Source: Spirulina sp034932185
Lineage (GTDB): Bacteria; Cyanobacteriota; Cyanobacteriia; Cyanobacteriales; Spirulinaceae
Reading direction: 5' to 3'
Assembly: GCF_034932185.1 (NCBI RefSeq)
Contig: NZ_JAYGHW010000006.1
Coordinates: 1-64,000, forward strand
Length of the DNA stretch: 64,000 nucleotides
The position numbers were made by a program, and so were the translations under genes. Shown here in pieces: positions 15,845 to 25,197 of this stretch. The notes beneath the pieces are model-generated. The model did not search any database. It was not told the DNA's origin and saw only the letters and a program-made list of their open reading frames with translations. Positions within the stretch are counted from its first letter, which is position 1, and every line of letters starts with the position of its first letter.

Positions 15845-18001
15845 ATGTTTTCTTATCCCTCTGATAATTTTTCAGATTTAGGATCAACCTCGATTAATCG
15901 GCCGTCGTTGGGCGGCTTTGAGGAGAACACCGTGAATCAACAACAATACCCTAAAAACCCCCATATCCATCGCCCTGAACAGGCTGGCGGGGATGAGCCG
16001 ATCTGTAATCATTCCCCCAATCCCACCTTTGCCGCCATTCTTAACAGCCGCCTGCAACGTCGCCAAGTGATGCGGGGTGGGGTTGCTGCTGCTGTAGCGG
16101 TTTTGTTTAGCCGCACGAACCTTAGCAACCTTTTTGCTGAACCCGCCCAAGCCGCAGAGCATGGCTCTCTCCTTGGGTTTAAAGCGGTTCCCGTCAGTTC
16201 TGCTGATGCGATCGCCGTTCCTGAAGGCTATACGGCCCGTGTCCTTTTGCCCCATGGGGAACCGATCGCCGGTAACTATCCCGCCTATCGCCTCGAAAAT
16301 ACCGGGGCAGAGCAGGGGATGCAGATGGGTTCCCACCATGACGGGATGCACTTTTTCCCTATTGAAGGCAATGATCCCTATCAAGGCAGTTCCACCGATG
16401 GCTTACTGGTGGTTAACCATGAATATGTTGAACCCCGGTATATGCACAAAAGTGCCATCGGTCAACCCCTCGATTCTGACGGCGTGCCGCTCAAGGCAGA
16501 CGGCCAACGGGCAGCGGATGAAGTACTGAAAGAACTGAACGGCCATGGCGTGAGTATTGTGCATATTCGTCAGCAGCGTAATGGCAGTTGGGGGATGGTG
16601 CGCGATCGCCTCAATCGTCGCATTACCGGCCTCACCCCCATGGACATCACCGGCCCAGTACGGGGGAGCGATCACGTCAAAACCAAATACAGCCCCGATG
16701 GGACGAAAACCCGAGGAACCCTCAACAACTGCGCCCATGGTGTCACCCCCTGGAACACCTATATGGCCGCTGAGGAAAATTGGGCGGGGTACTTCCGCAA
16801 TGGCAAACAGGTGGATCAAAAGCCCGATCTGCCCCGCGAACAGGCCCGCTACGGTGTCGTTACTGGGGTTTCTCGCTACGGTTGGGAATTGGCAGACAAC
16901 GGAGCCGATCAATATACTCGTTTCGATGCCACCCCCAAAGCAGCCCGTGCCACCGAGGATTATCGCAACGAACCCAATACCTTTGGGTGGATGGTGGAGA
17001 TTGACCCCTTTAACCCCACCAGCACTCCGAAAAAACGCACCGCCCTTGGTCGTTTCGCCCATGAAGGTGTGGTATTCCAAACCCCTGTGGAAGGCCAGCC
17101 CGTGGTGTGTTATTCCGGGGATGATGCCCGGTTTGAATACATCTACAAATTCGTCTCTGCCCAGCCCTACCGTAAAGCCACCGCTAACGGCGATCTCCTG
17201 GATCGCGGCACGCTTTATGTGGCCAAGTTCCACGAAGAGGGCAAAGGGGAATGGGTCGCCTTGGTTTTTGGCCAAAACGGCTTAACTGCTGCCAATGGTT
17301 TTAAAGATCAAGCCGATGTGTTGGTGAATACGCGCCTCGCCGCTGATACCGTTGGAGCAACCAAAATGGATCGTCCTGAATGGGGGGCCATTGACCCCGC
17401 AACGAAGGCGGTGTACTTCACGCTCACCAATAATAGTAGTCGTACCGGCGAACAGGTGGATGCGGCGAATCCGCGCTCGGCCAATGATTGGGGCCATATT
17501 ATCCGCTGGAATGAAGCGGGGGGGAATCCGACGGCTACCACATTTGAGTGGGATATTTTTGTGTTGGCGGGAACGGCAGAGGATAGTCAGAAGTTATCGG
17601 GGAATGCCTTGGATCCTGATAGTCTGTTCTGTTGCCCCGATGGCCTCTGGTTTGATGCCACGAGCCGCCTCTGGATTCAAACGGATATCAGCGAGAGCGT
17701 GATGAACACGGGTAAATATACTCAATTTGGCAATAACCAAATGTTGGCTGCTGACCCCCGCACCGGAGAAATTCGCCGCTTTTTCACTGGCCCCATTGGC
17801 CAGGAAATCACGGGGGTTGTGACCACGCCGGATCAGCGCACGATGTTTATCAATGTGCAGCACCCTGGGGCGACGACAACGGAGGAGGATTTTGCCGCCG
17901 GTAAAAATGTCTCTCGCTGGCCGGATCAAAAAGCGACTCATTACCCGCGCTCTGCCACGGTGGTGATTACCAAAGATGATGGCGGGATTATTGGCACATA
18001 G
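15845..18001 (+). CDS. phoX: PhoX family alkaline phosphatase (DUF839), Tat-exported
   Basis: A 718-residue protein of the PhoX family, monomeric Ca/Fe-dependent phosphatases that release phosphate from organic esters outside the cell. A long N-region leads to the twin-arginine signal LQRRQVMRGGVAAAVAVL at about 70-88 and cleavage near AQA. Mature blocks include GLLVVNHEYVEPR, CAHGVTPWNTYMAAEENW near 295-312 (family motif with metal ligands), GRFAHEGVV and DSLFCCPDGLWFD. I start at ATG 15845, two codons after a TTG that also opens the frame. No pho box is evident upstream. A strong terminator lies at 18115-18142. It is probably induced by phosphate limitation, as in related genes (inference). 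Confidence 0.92.
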   Translation: MFSYPSDNFSDLGSTSINRPSLGGFEENTVNQQQYPKNPHIHRPEQAGGDEPICNHSPNPTFAAILNSRLQRRQVMRGGVAAAVAVLFSRTNLSNLFAEPAQAAEHGSLLGFKAVPVSSADAIAVPEGYTARVLLPHGEPIAGNYPAYRLENTGAEQGMQMGSHHDGMHFFPIEGNDPYQGSSTDGLLVVNHEYVEPRYMHKSAIGQPLDSDGVPLKADGQRAADEVLKELNGHGVSIVHIRQQRNGSWGMVRDRLNRRITGLTPMDITGPVRGSDHVKTKYSPDGTKTRGTLNNCAHGVTPWNTYMAAEENWAGYFRNGKQVDQKPDLPREQARYGVVTGVSRYGWELADNGADQYTRFDATPKAARATEDYRNEPNTFGWMVEIDPFNPTSTPKKRTALGRFAHEGVVFQTPVEGQPVVCYSGDDARFEYIYKFVSAQPYRKATANGDLLDRGTLYVAKFHEEGKGEWVALVFGQNGLTAANGFKDQADVLVNTRLAADTVGATKMDRPEWGAIDPATKAVYFTLTNNSSRTGEQVDAANPRSANDWGHIIRWNEAGGNPTATTFEWDIFVLAGTAEDSQKLSGNALDPDSLFCCPDGLWFDATSRLWIQTDISESVMNTGKYTQFGNNQMLAADPRTGEIRRFFTGPIGQEITGVVTTPDQRTMFINVQHPGATTTEEDFAAGKNVSRWPDQKATHYPRSATVVITKDDGGIIGT

Positions 18002-18042
18002 AGTGATGCCACGGTGAAAGGGCGAACCATTGGCCCAAAAAT

Positions 18043-18091
18043 GGGGCGAAAAATTTTTGTGCCTCCGGCAGGCTTACGCCAACGCCCCTAC
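18043..18091 (-). repeat. Interspersed palindromic repeat, family 1, long form (copy B)
   Basis: Same unit as 962-1012 in the opposite orientation: GGGGCGAAAAATTTTT, then the 24-bp module, then CGCCCCTAC. It lies between convergent phoX and ureC, upstream of the shared terminator. Confidence 0.85.
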
Positions 18092-18114
18092 GGGTTTCCT
18101 GTTGCTGGTTGAAG

Positions 18115-18142
18115 ATCATCCCCCTAGGGGGATGATTTTTTT
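18115..18142 (+). terminator. Terminator between phoX and ureC
   Basis: ATCATCCCCC pairs perfectly with GGGGGATGAT around a 2-base centre and is followed by a run of seven T, ending right at the ureC stop. It is best for the phoX transcript. Confidence 0.8.
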
Positions 18143-19852
18143 CTAAAAGAGGAAATACCGCTGGGCCATGGGCAGGACGGTGGCGGGTTCGCAGGTGAGC
18201 AATTCCCCATCGGCCCGGACTTCGTAGGTTTCGGGATCAACTTCGATGTGGGGTTGGTAGGTGTTGAGTTTCATGCTGGCCTTGGTGATCGTGCGGGTAT
18301 TGCGTACCCCATAGACCCCCTTTTGGAGGCCGATTTGAGCGGGGATGCCAGCGGCGATCGCCTCATGGGAAAGGAACGTTAAGCAGGTGGGGGCCATGGC
18401 CCGGCCAAAACTGCCAAACATGGGGCGCATATGGACGGGTTCAGGGGTGGGGATGCTGGCGTTGGGGTCGCCCATTTGGGCATAGGCGATGAAACCCCCT
18501 TTGAGGATTAACTGGGGTTTTACCCCAAAAAACGCCGGTTTCCAGAGGCAGAGATCCGCCAATTTCCCCACCTCCACCGAACCCACTTCATCGCTAATGC
18601 CGTGGGTGATGGCGGGGTTGATCGTGTATTTGGCGATGTAGCGTTTGGCCCGTTGGTTGTCATTGCGATCGCAATCTTCCTTTAAGGCCCCAAACTGGGT
18701 TTTCATTTTATGGGCCGTCTGCCAGGTGCGGAGAATCACCTCCCCCACCCGGCCCATGGCTTGGGAATCGGAGGAGATCATGCTAAATGCGCCCTTGTCA
18801 TGCAAAATATCCTCGGCGGCGATGGTTTCCCGACGAATCCGCGATTCTGCGAAGGCCACATCTTCAGGAATGCTGCGATCCAAATGGTGGCAGACCATCA
18901 ACATATCGAGATGCTCCTCCAGCGTGTTCACCGTGTAGGGGCGGGTGGGGTTGGTGGAGGAGGGCAGGACGTTGGTTTCGCCACAAACCTTGATGATGTC
19001 CGGGGCGTGGCCGCCGCCGGCCCCTTCGGTGTGGTAGGTGTGGATCGTGCGGCCTTTGAAGGCGGCGATCGTATCTTCCACAAAACCGGCTTCGTTGAGG
19101 GTGTCGGTGTGGATCGCCACTTGAATATCGTACTGTTCCGCTACGCTTAGGCAGGTATCAATGGCTGCTGGGGTCGTACCCCAATCTTCATGCAATTTCA
19201 ACCCAATCACCCCCGCTTCCGCCTGTTCGATTAAACCTTGGGGTTGGCTGCTGTTGCCTTTGCCCATAAAACCAAAATTGAGGGGATAGGCTTCGATCGC
19301 CTGCAACATCCGCGCTAGATTCCAGGCTCCGGGCGTGCAGGTGGTGGCATTGGTTCCCGTGGCGGGGCCGGTGCCGCCGCCGATCATCGTCGTGATCCCG
19401 GAGGCGATCGCCGTTTCGATCTGTTGGGGGCAAATGAAATGAATATGGGCATCAATGCCGCCAGCGGTGAGGATGTGGCCTTCGGCGGCGATCGCCTCGG
19501 TGCTGGGGCCGATAATAATATCAATATTGTCTTGAATATAGGGGTTGCCCGCCTTACCAATGGCGACGATCCGCCCGTCTTTAATCCCCACATCGGCTTT
19601 CACAATCCCCCACCAATCGAGGATCAACGCATTGGTAATCACCAGATCCACCGCCCCATCAGCGCGGGAAATGGGGGATTGACCCATGCCATCGCGGATC
19701 ACCTTGCCCCCGCCAAACTTCACCTCATCCCCATAGGTGGTGTAATCCCGCTCCACTTCAATGATCAGGTCAGTATCCGCAAGACGGAGGCGATCGCCCG
19801 TGGTGGGGCCAAAGGTTTCAGCATAGGCGCGGCGATCCATGCGGTAGCTCAT
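18143..19852 (-). CDS. ureC: Urease subunit alpha (UreC)
   Basis: A 569-residue catalytic subunit that hydrolyses urea to ammonia and carbamate with two nickel ions. Ligand blocks are all present: HIHFICPQQ (HxH near 136), the carbamylated lysine in GLKLHEDWG near 218, AIHTDTLNE, the lid and ligand region HTYHTEGAGGGHAPDI near 271-286, MVCHHLDR with the general-acid histidine, and SSDSQAMGR with the Asp ligand. The length is typical. No ureA, ureB or accessory ureDEFG genes are adjacent, so urease genes are scattered, as is usual in cyanobacteria. Nitrogen control would be expected, but no NtcA box was identified in the leader by eye. Confidence 0.96.
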   Translation of the reverse strand: MSYRMDRRAYAETFGPTTGDRLRLADTDLIIEVERDYTTYGDEVKFGGGKVIRDGMGQSPISRADGAVDLVITNALILDWWGIVKADVGIKDGRIVAIGKAGNPYIQDNIDIIIGPSTEAIAAEGHILTAGGIDAHIHFICPQQIETAIASGITTMIGGGTGPATGTNATTCTPGAWNLARMLQAIEAYPLNFGFMGKGNSSQPQGLIEQAEAGVIGLKLHEDWGTTPAAIDTCLSVAEQYDIQVAIHTDTLNEAGFVEDTIAAFKGRTIHTYHTEGAGGGHAPDIIKVCGETNVLPSSTNPTRPYTVNTLEEHLDMLMVCHHLDRSIPEDVAFAESRIRRETIAAEDILHDKGAFSMISSDSQAMGRVGEVILRTWQTAHKMKTQFGALKEDCDRNDNQRAKRYIAKYTINPAITHGISDEVGSVEVGKLADLCLWKPAFFGVKPQLILKGGFIAYAQMGDPNASIPTPEPVHMRPMFGSFGRAMAPTCLTFLSHEAIAAGIPAQIGLQKGVYGVRNTRTITKASMKLNTYQPHIEVDPETYEVRADGELLTCEPATVLPMAQRYFLF

Positions 19853-20157
19853 GGGGGATTCTCCTTTGTAGCAAGCGAGGCAAGTTTAGCAAATAGTGCT
19901 AGGAGCCAATGTAGCAGAGAAGGCGATCGCCGCCCTTGATCTCCATTGCTAACCCCTAAAATCCCCCCCGTAGCCAACCCCCAGACTGTCCCAACCTCTC
20001 AAAAGCTGCGTCCAAATTTGCCTACAATTAAAGGATAAGAATTCAGCCCCTTGGCCCTACACACCAACGGAATTGACCCTGTAGGATTTCCTGAAGACTG
20101 TAACCCTTGTTACTGGGGCGATCGCCGCTCCATCCTGATCAAACAGAGGTGGCCACC
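19853..20157. other. Divergent intergenic region of ureC and a secreted-protein gene
   Basis: No gene is seen. A TACAAT at 20023-20028 could be a -10 for the downstream plus-strand gene, and a HIP1-type site lies at about 20120. Nothing else stands out. Confidence 0.35.
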
Positions 20158-20643
20158 ATGGCACAACGCCGCGTTTATCTCGCAATTCTGACCCTCTTAG
20201 CCAGCTTGGTGACTTTCCCCACCAGCGCCCAAACCTCCAACTTTGGCCAAATGGAATTGGCCAGCGGTTTTGATCGCGCTGCTGCCACTGCGATGGGAAC
20301 GACGGGCGGATCCATTCGTTTAGGGGATTTAGCCCAGCAACTCAGCCGGGGGCGCGTCCCCGCCGCCTGCCAAATGGCTAACCTTCACACCAGCCAAACC
20401 CCGGATCATTTGTTAATTCTCCATCCGGATATTGAAACCCTGCGGCTCGTGGTCAACAATGGCGGTAAAACGGCGGTGCTGATGGTGCAAGGCCCCGATG
20501 GCCAGATCCACTGTAGTTTCCCTGGAGAACGCTTCAATGAAGATGCAGTGCTTCAAGAGGTGGATTGGACAGCAGGAAATTATCAACTGTGGGTGGCGGC
20601 GGAAAAAGCCGGACAGCAATATCGCCTCTCAGCGCGGGAATAG
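20158..20643 (+). CDS. Secreted protein of unknown function
   Basis: A 161-residue exported protein. The N-terminus MAQRRVYLAILTLLASLVTF is a signal peptide with likely cleavage after TSAQ. The mature part has LHPDIETLRLVVNNGGKTAV and a closing VDWTAGNYQLWVAAEK block. This beta-rich pattern resembles bacterial pre-peptidase C-terminal-type domains, but the match is by eye only. The ATG at 20158 has AGAGGTGG about 5 bases upstream; a longer frame from 20107 would put non-signal sequence in front. Confidence 0.72.
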   Translation: MAQRRVYLAILTLLASLVTFPTSAQTSNFGQMELASGFDRAAATAMGTTGGSIRLGDLAQQLSRGRVPAACQMANLHTSQTPDHLLILHPDIETLRLVVNNGGKTAVLMVQGPDGQIHCSFPGERFNEDAVLQEVDWTAGNYQLWVAAEKAGQQYRLSARE

Positions 20644-20709
20644 GGTCCTGCGCGGGTGAGCATCCCAACCCATCAAGATTTTGGGGCCGGCAGGATTGGC
20701 AAAGCCCTC

Positions 20710-20715
20710 TACAAT
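20710..20715 (+). promoter_or_regulatory. Candidate -10 box for the GAF protein gene
   Basis: TACAAT 115 bases before the GAF-gene start, in the context TACAATTAAGG. Closely similar TACAATTAA boxes stand before the genes at 20158 and 25198. No convincing -35 is seen. Confidence 0.35.
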
Positions 20716-20829
20716 TAAGGAAGGACGATCACGACTGTTCGTGATAGCCGCTTGCACTGGGGCAAAGTTGCTAGGGGTTGTCCTGGGCATCCTGTCCTCA
20801 TCTTGTTCCTTCGTTTGCTTTGCGATCGC

Positions 20830-23094
20830 ATGAGTACCGATTCCTTTTCCACCTTGTCTCAATTTGGGTCAGATAGCGCGGATATCGACCTAACTGAACA
20901 GTTGATGTCCCAATCCCAGAACTATAAAAAGTTACTGGGGTTGGTGTTGGAGTGGACTGGACGGGAACCGCTGCTGACGCAAATCCTCTTCAAAATGATG
21001 TTGGATACCGATCGCCCCCCCATTGCTGGAGAAGAGGCGGCTTGGGTGGATGAATTAATGCGATCGCGCATCCTCAAAGCCTGGGAAAGTGAACCCCAAC
21101 TCAAGCCCCTGCAAATGTTGCGCGATCGCCTCACCAGCCAACGGGACAAACGCAACAGCCTCAACCTCCTGCGTTATTACCAAAAAGTCCTCAACGAAGA
21201 AGAAGTATTTGCTGACAATAGTGCCGAACAGAAGGAACTGCGGCTCTTGGGGTTAATTGCTAAACATCGCGGCCGGGTGAAAGTCCACAACCGGATTTAT
21301 GAGGAAATTTTTAACCCCAGTTGGGCGCAAAAAGAAATCAAAAAGCTGGAATCCACCCTCGGCCCCGATGACGAAGAATTTCTACGGGCCTTTGAACAGC
21401 TTGAGCGCACCCTCCTCACCTCCCAAAGCAATATCATCGCCCAAATTGAAAACGGTCAAGATAAAGTCAACGCCAACCAACTGATCCATGAAGTGCTGCG
21501 GGAAGTGACGGGGAAAATTGGCGAATTGGTGGGGGCGGATCGCACCAGTATTTTTTTACTCAATGATGAACAGACAGAACTGTGGTCGTTAGTGGCAGAA
21601 GATGCCACGGGGCAACTCCTGGATATTCGGGTTCGGGTTGGGGAGGGCATTGCTGGCTCTGTAGCCCAACGGAAACAGGTGGTACATATCCCTGATAACG
21701 TCTACGATGACCCGCGATCGCGCCTTGTTCAGGAATCCGATCGCAAATACAACTACTACACCCGCAATATCCTCGCCTTCCCCATTCTCAACGATGACGG
21801 CGAGCTAGTTGCCGTTGTCCAATTGCTCAATAAGGTGGCCAAATCGGGGGATGATGCCGGGTTTAGCCATCGAGATTTGGAGCAGTTGGCCAAATGCGTG
21901 CTGCCGATTCGCCGTATTTTAGAAAGTTGTCAATCCTGCTATGAGGCGATTAAACGGGCCCAAGCCTCCGCTGCTTTGGCTAAGGCAACGCGATCGCTCG
22001 ATCAAGTCAACCTCGACACCTCAATGATCCTGCAACGGGTCATGGATGCCGCCAAAGAACTCCTGAATGCCGATCGCTCCACTCTCTGGCTCTACGATGA
22101 TCACCATGGCGATCTGTGGACGCGCCTCCCTGGGGAAGGGGTGATCCGCTGCCCCGTAGGGGTGGGATTTGCGGGCCAGGTGGCAAAAACCCGCCAACCG
22201 ATGGTGATCGCCTATGACCTCTACGATGATCCCAACGCTGAAAACGCCAAGCGCACCGATGCCCAAACCCATTACCGCACCTGTAGCCTGCTCTGTATGC
22301 CGATCCTCAGTCCTGATGGCCAGTTTTTGGGGGTGAGTCAGTTGGTGAATAAGCGTAAAACCGGCTACGAAGGCCAGGAATATCAAAAAGCCCAATATCC
22401 TGCTGTACCGCCCTTTTTTAAGGCCAGCTTTGACCGCAACGATCGCCAATCGATGCAGGTGTTTAATGAGCGGGTGGGGGCGATTCTGCAATTCGCTAAG
22501 ACCCATGAGACGCTGAAAGCTTCGAGCCATTTAGGGGGAGAGCCGGAGGAAGTCCTTGCCCAAGCCCTGAAAATGCTGGGGCAGGTGGTGGAGCCGGAGG
22601 GGACGGCGGGCCAGCGGGATGCCCTCTATGGCGTGTTGCGGGGCATTTGTTTGTCTCTGCGGCGGAAGTTGCCGACGGAACATTGTCATATTTTTCTGAT
22701 TGATCCCGAACGGCAGGAACTTTGGACATTGGTGATTGATCCCAAACAGCAATGTTCCCGTGAACTGCGGATGTCTGCCCGTCAGGGGATTACGCCGAAG
22801 GTGTTGAGTACTGCGGATGCGAAGCGCAGTAATAAGGCGGGGCAGATTAGTGATAATCTTGTCCGGATTGGGCTGCGGCGATCGCAACTGGAAACCCTGC
22901 GTAATATCCTCCTGTTCCCCCTCATTGACCCCCATGCGGGGCCGGTGGCCATTGTCCGCCTCCTCAATCGCAATCGCATTGATGGCTTCAGTAGTGCTGA
23001 TGTGGAGGTGTTACAGGCGATCGCCCCCGCCCTCCTCCCGGTGTGCCAAACCATCCAAACCATTTACCAACCCCCCGGCCTCTCCGCTGCCTAA
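20830..23094 (+). CDS. Triple GAF-domain signalling protein
   Basis: A 754-residue soluble protein. An N-terminal helical region (about 1-140, LLGLVLEWTGREPLLTQILF and LLRYYQKVLNEEE) is followed by three GAF modules. GAF1 spans about 215-375 (VGADRTSIFLLNDEQTELWS, VGEGIAGSVAQ). GAF2 spans about 400-560 (LNADRSTLWLYDD, VGFAGQVAKTRQP). GAF3 spans about 590-750 (EHCHIFLIDPERQELWTLV). No output domain (kinase, cyclase or GGDEF) follows. GAF modules bind cyclic nucleotides, bilins or small ligands; the canonical bilin Cys is not obvious. I start at ATG 20830 (MSTDSF) rather than the longer frame from 20752. Confidence 0.85.
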   Translation: MSTDSFSTLSQFGSDSADIDLTEQLMSQSQNYKKLLGLVLEWTGREPLLTQILFKMMLDTDRPPIAGEEAAWVDELMRSRILKAWESEPQLKPLQMLRDRLTSQRDKRNSLNLLRYYQKVLNEEEVFADNSAEQKELRLLGLIAKHRGRVKVHNRIYEEIFNPSWAQKEIKKLESTLGPDDEEFLRAFEQLERTLLTSQSNIIAQIENGQDKVNANQLIHEVLREVTGKIGELVGADRTSIFLLNDEQTELWSLVAEDATGQLLDIRVRVGEGIAGSVAQRKQVVHIPDNVYDDPRSRLVQESDRKYNYYTRNILAFPILNDDGELVAVVQLLNKVAKSGDDAGFSHRDLEQLAKCVLPIRRILESCQSCYEAIKRAQASAALAKATRSLDQVNLDTSMILQRVMDAAKELLNADRSTLWLYDDHHGDLWTRLPGEGVIRCPVGVGFAGQVAKTRQPMVIAYDLYDDPNAENAKRTDAQTHYRTCSLLCMPILSPDGQFLGVSQLVNKRKTGYEGQEYQKAQYPAVPPFFKASFDRNDRQSMQVFNERVGAILQFAKTHETLKASSHLGGEPEEVLAQALKMLGQVVEPEGTAGQRDALYGVLRGICLSLRRKLPTEHCHIFLIDPERQELWTLVIDPKQQCSRELRMSARQGITPKVLSTADAKRSNKAGQISDNLVRIGLRRSQLETLRNILLFPLIDPHAGPVAIVRLLNRNRIDGFSSADVEVLQAIAPALLPVCQTIQTIYQPPGLSAA

Positions 23095-23282
23095 GCTAAA
23101 TGTCAAAAAATGTGAACTGATGGCAGGCAATCTAGGGCTTGAACTAACAGGAAGCCCACTATCCTTTAAAATAGGCGATTGGAGCCTGCTTATCTGGGCG
23201 ATCAGGATCTGCCCTGTTTTGATTTGTACATTGGCTTTAGACTTCAGCAAATCCTCTGTTTGGAACCCGCAATAAACCCGTA

Positions 23283-24056
23283 ATGAGTAATCCAGCATTT
23301 TCGCAGTTTTCGGCCTTGGCTCTCAAAGTAGTGGGGGTCATTTTGATTTTGTCCTCTTTACTGGACTACGTTATCCTGCTGATCCCCTTCAACCCCATGA
23401 ACCCGGATTGGCAAATTTCCTTTACCAACCAAATTGTCGATCGTGGGATTATCCCCATGGTCGGGATCTCATTTCTGGTGGTGGGTTATTGGTTAGAGAG
23501 CGCCATCAGCAATCTTCCAAGCGGTAAAATTTCTTTTACGGACTTGCGCTTTTGGTCTTTTCTCTTAGCCGCTATTCTGGGTTTAGTCTTTTTGCTGTTA
23601 GTGCCGGTTCACCTCAGTAACCTCGGTCGCGCCAGTACCCAAGCCATGCAACAAATTGAGCAAAGTGCTACTCAAGCAGAGGAGCAAATTGCCGGCCAAT
23701 TGGAACAGGTGACAGAACTGTTGGGAGATAATAATCGCATTCAGGAATTGGATGCGGCGATCGCCAGTGGTCAAGTCCAAGGCGAACAACTGCAACAACT
23801 CCAAACGATTCGGCAGCAGATCGAAGAACTCAAAGGCAACCCAGAAGCGATCGAAGAACAGGCCAACCAAGCCCGCACCCAACTCCAGGAACAGCGCAAA
23901 GAAGCGGAAAATCAAGCCAAGCTCACCGCCTTTAAATCCGGCTTTCGGATTGGCATTAGTAGCTTCTTGCTCTCCATTGGCTATCTGGTCATTGGTGGCA
24001 TGGGCTTCCGAAGTTTAGCCGGCGGTGGTGGCGGCGGTGGCGTTGGCCGCCGTTAA
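23283..24056 (+). CDS. HpsJ-like membrane protein with coiled coil
   Basis: A 257-residue membrane protein with helices at about 13-35, 58-75 and 88-108, a long Gln/Glu-rich coiled coil (about 115-215, QQIEQSATQAEEQIAGQLEQ), a fourth helix near 225-245 (ISSFLLSIGYLVIGGMGF) and a Gly-rich, Arg-ended tail. This layout matches HpsJ-like proteins linked to cyanoexosortase and hormogonium polysaccharide systems; I assign the family by architecture, so it is tentative. The PEP-CTERM protein at 1105 would be a matching substrate type. It may be co-transcribed with the GT2 gene 71 bases downstream. Confidence 0.7.
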   Translation: MSNPAFSQFSALALKVVGVILILSSLLDYVILLIPFNPMNPDWQISFTNQIVDRGIIPMVGISFLVVGYWLESAISNLPSGKISFTDLRFWSFLLAAILGLVFLLLVPVHLSNLGRASTQAMQQIEQSATQAEEQIAGQLEQVTELLGDNNRIQELDAAIASGQVQGEQLQQLQTIRQQIEELKGNPEAIEEQANQARTQLQEQRKEAENQAKLTAFKSGFRIGISSFLLSIGYLVIGGMGFRSLAGGGGGGGVGRR

Positions 24057-24084
24057 ACCATTAACTGGCTCACGTCTAACCGCA

Positions 24085-24106
24085 ATGGGGTGCGATCGCA
24101 CCCCAT
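24085..24106. repeat. 22-bp perfect palindrome centred on HIP1
   Basis: ATGGGGT flanks the octamer GCGATCGC and the mirror arm ACCCCAT follows. It lies between the HpsJ-like gene and the GT2 gene. It could form a hairpin or be a protein site. Confidence 0.7.
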
Positions 24107-24127
24107 CGCTTTACGAATTAAACGGTT

Positions 24128-24967
24128 ATGTTTTCGGTTTATATTCTCACCTACAATGAAGCGGTCGAAATTGGCCCCTGTTTAGAATCGATCCTGCCTT
24201 GGTGTGATGACGTGATTGTGGTGGACTCCTTTAGTACCGATGCCACAGTGGCCATAGCCCAGGGCTACAACGTCAAAGTTGTTCAGCACGCCTTTGCCAG
24301 CCATGGGCAACAACGGACTTGGATGCTCCAGGAAGTGGCAACCGTTTACCCTTGGGTGTATATCCTCGAAGCTGATGAACGGATGACCCCAGAACTTTAC
24401 GCCGAATGCTGTGGTGCGGTGCGGCAGGAAGAATACATTGGCTACTATGTGGCGGAGCGGGTGCTGTTTATGAATCGCTGGATTCGCCACTGCACCCAAT
24501 ATCCCCGCTATCAGATGCGCCTCTTGCGCAAAGATCGGGTCTGGTTCACCGACTACGGCCATACGGAGCGCGAAGTTTGTGATGGCCCCACCGGCTTTCT
24601 CCAGGAAACCTATCCCCACTACACCAGCGGCAAAGGCTTCAGCCGCTGGTTTGAAAAGCACAATCGCTACTCCACCGATGAAGCCAGGGAAACCTTGCAC
24701 CAATTGGAAACTGGCCAAGTCCATTGGCGGGATCTGTTCCTCGGCTCATCTGAGGTAGTGCGGCGGCGGGCGTTGAAGGATTTGTCCCTGCGGTTGCCGG
24801 GGCGGCCCTTTTTACGGTTTTTGTATATGTATTTCATTTTGGGGGGAATTTGGGATGGCCAGGCAGGTTTGACCTGGTGCATCCTCCAGGCGTTTTATGA
24901 ATATATGATTTTGCTCAAGGTGTGGGAATTGCGCCAGGCAAAGCAGGCAACGGATTCAGGGGGATAG
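24128..24967 (+). CDS. Family 2 glycosyltransferase
   Basis: A 279-residue GT-A enzyme: FSVYILTYNEAVEIG at the N-terminus, VDSFSTDAT near 37, the metal site LEADERMTPEL near 78 and the acceptor-side block QYPRYQMRLLRKDRVWF near 122. The set resembles the LPS core / KdtX-like branch. The C-terminus has a hydrophobic RPFLRFLYMYFILGG segment near 225 that may lie against the membrane. The likely role is assembly of an envelope or extracellular glycan, in line with the HpsJ-like gene upstream (inference). Confidence 0.88.
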   Translation: MFSVYILTYNEAVEIGPCLESILPWCDDVIVVDSFSTDATVAIAQGYNVKVVQHAFASHGQQRTWMLQEVATVYPWVYILEADERMTPELYAECCGAVRQEEYIGYYVAERVLFMNRWIRHCTQYPRYQMRLLRKDRVWFTDYGHTEREVCDGPTGFLQETYPHYTSGKGFSRWFEKHNRYSTDEARETLHQLETGQVHWRDLFLGSSEVVRRRALKDLSLRLPGRPFLRFLYMYFILGGIWDGQAGLTWCILQAFYEYMILLKVWELRQAKQATDSGG

Positions 24968-25197
24968 GGGCGATCGCCATCAACCACAGCAGGGAGGCGG
25001 CCAAAACGGAGGAAGCGGCAAACTTTGGTATAAAATACCACTACATCCCGTCGTCATCCCCCTTGTAATCAGCGGTTTTGGCGAAATATAAGGTGAGCGC
25101 CCTCGAGACGAACCTGAAAAACCTTTACATTTCTTCAAAAGACCCTGTATTTTCTTTACAATTAAATTCATAAAACTAATTCTCATCCCAAGCAGTC

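Noticed and set aside
16403..17275. Minus-strand frame of 290 codons inside phoX
   Set aside because: Shadow of phoX, which has the complete family sequence on the plus strand.
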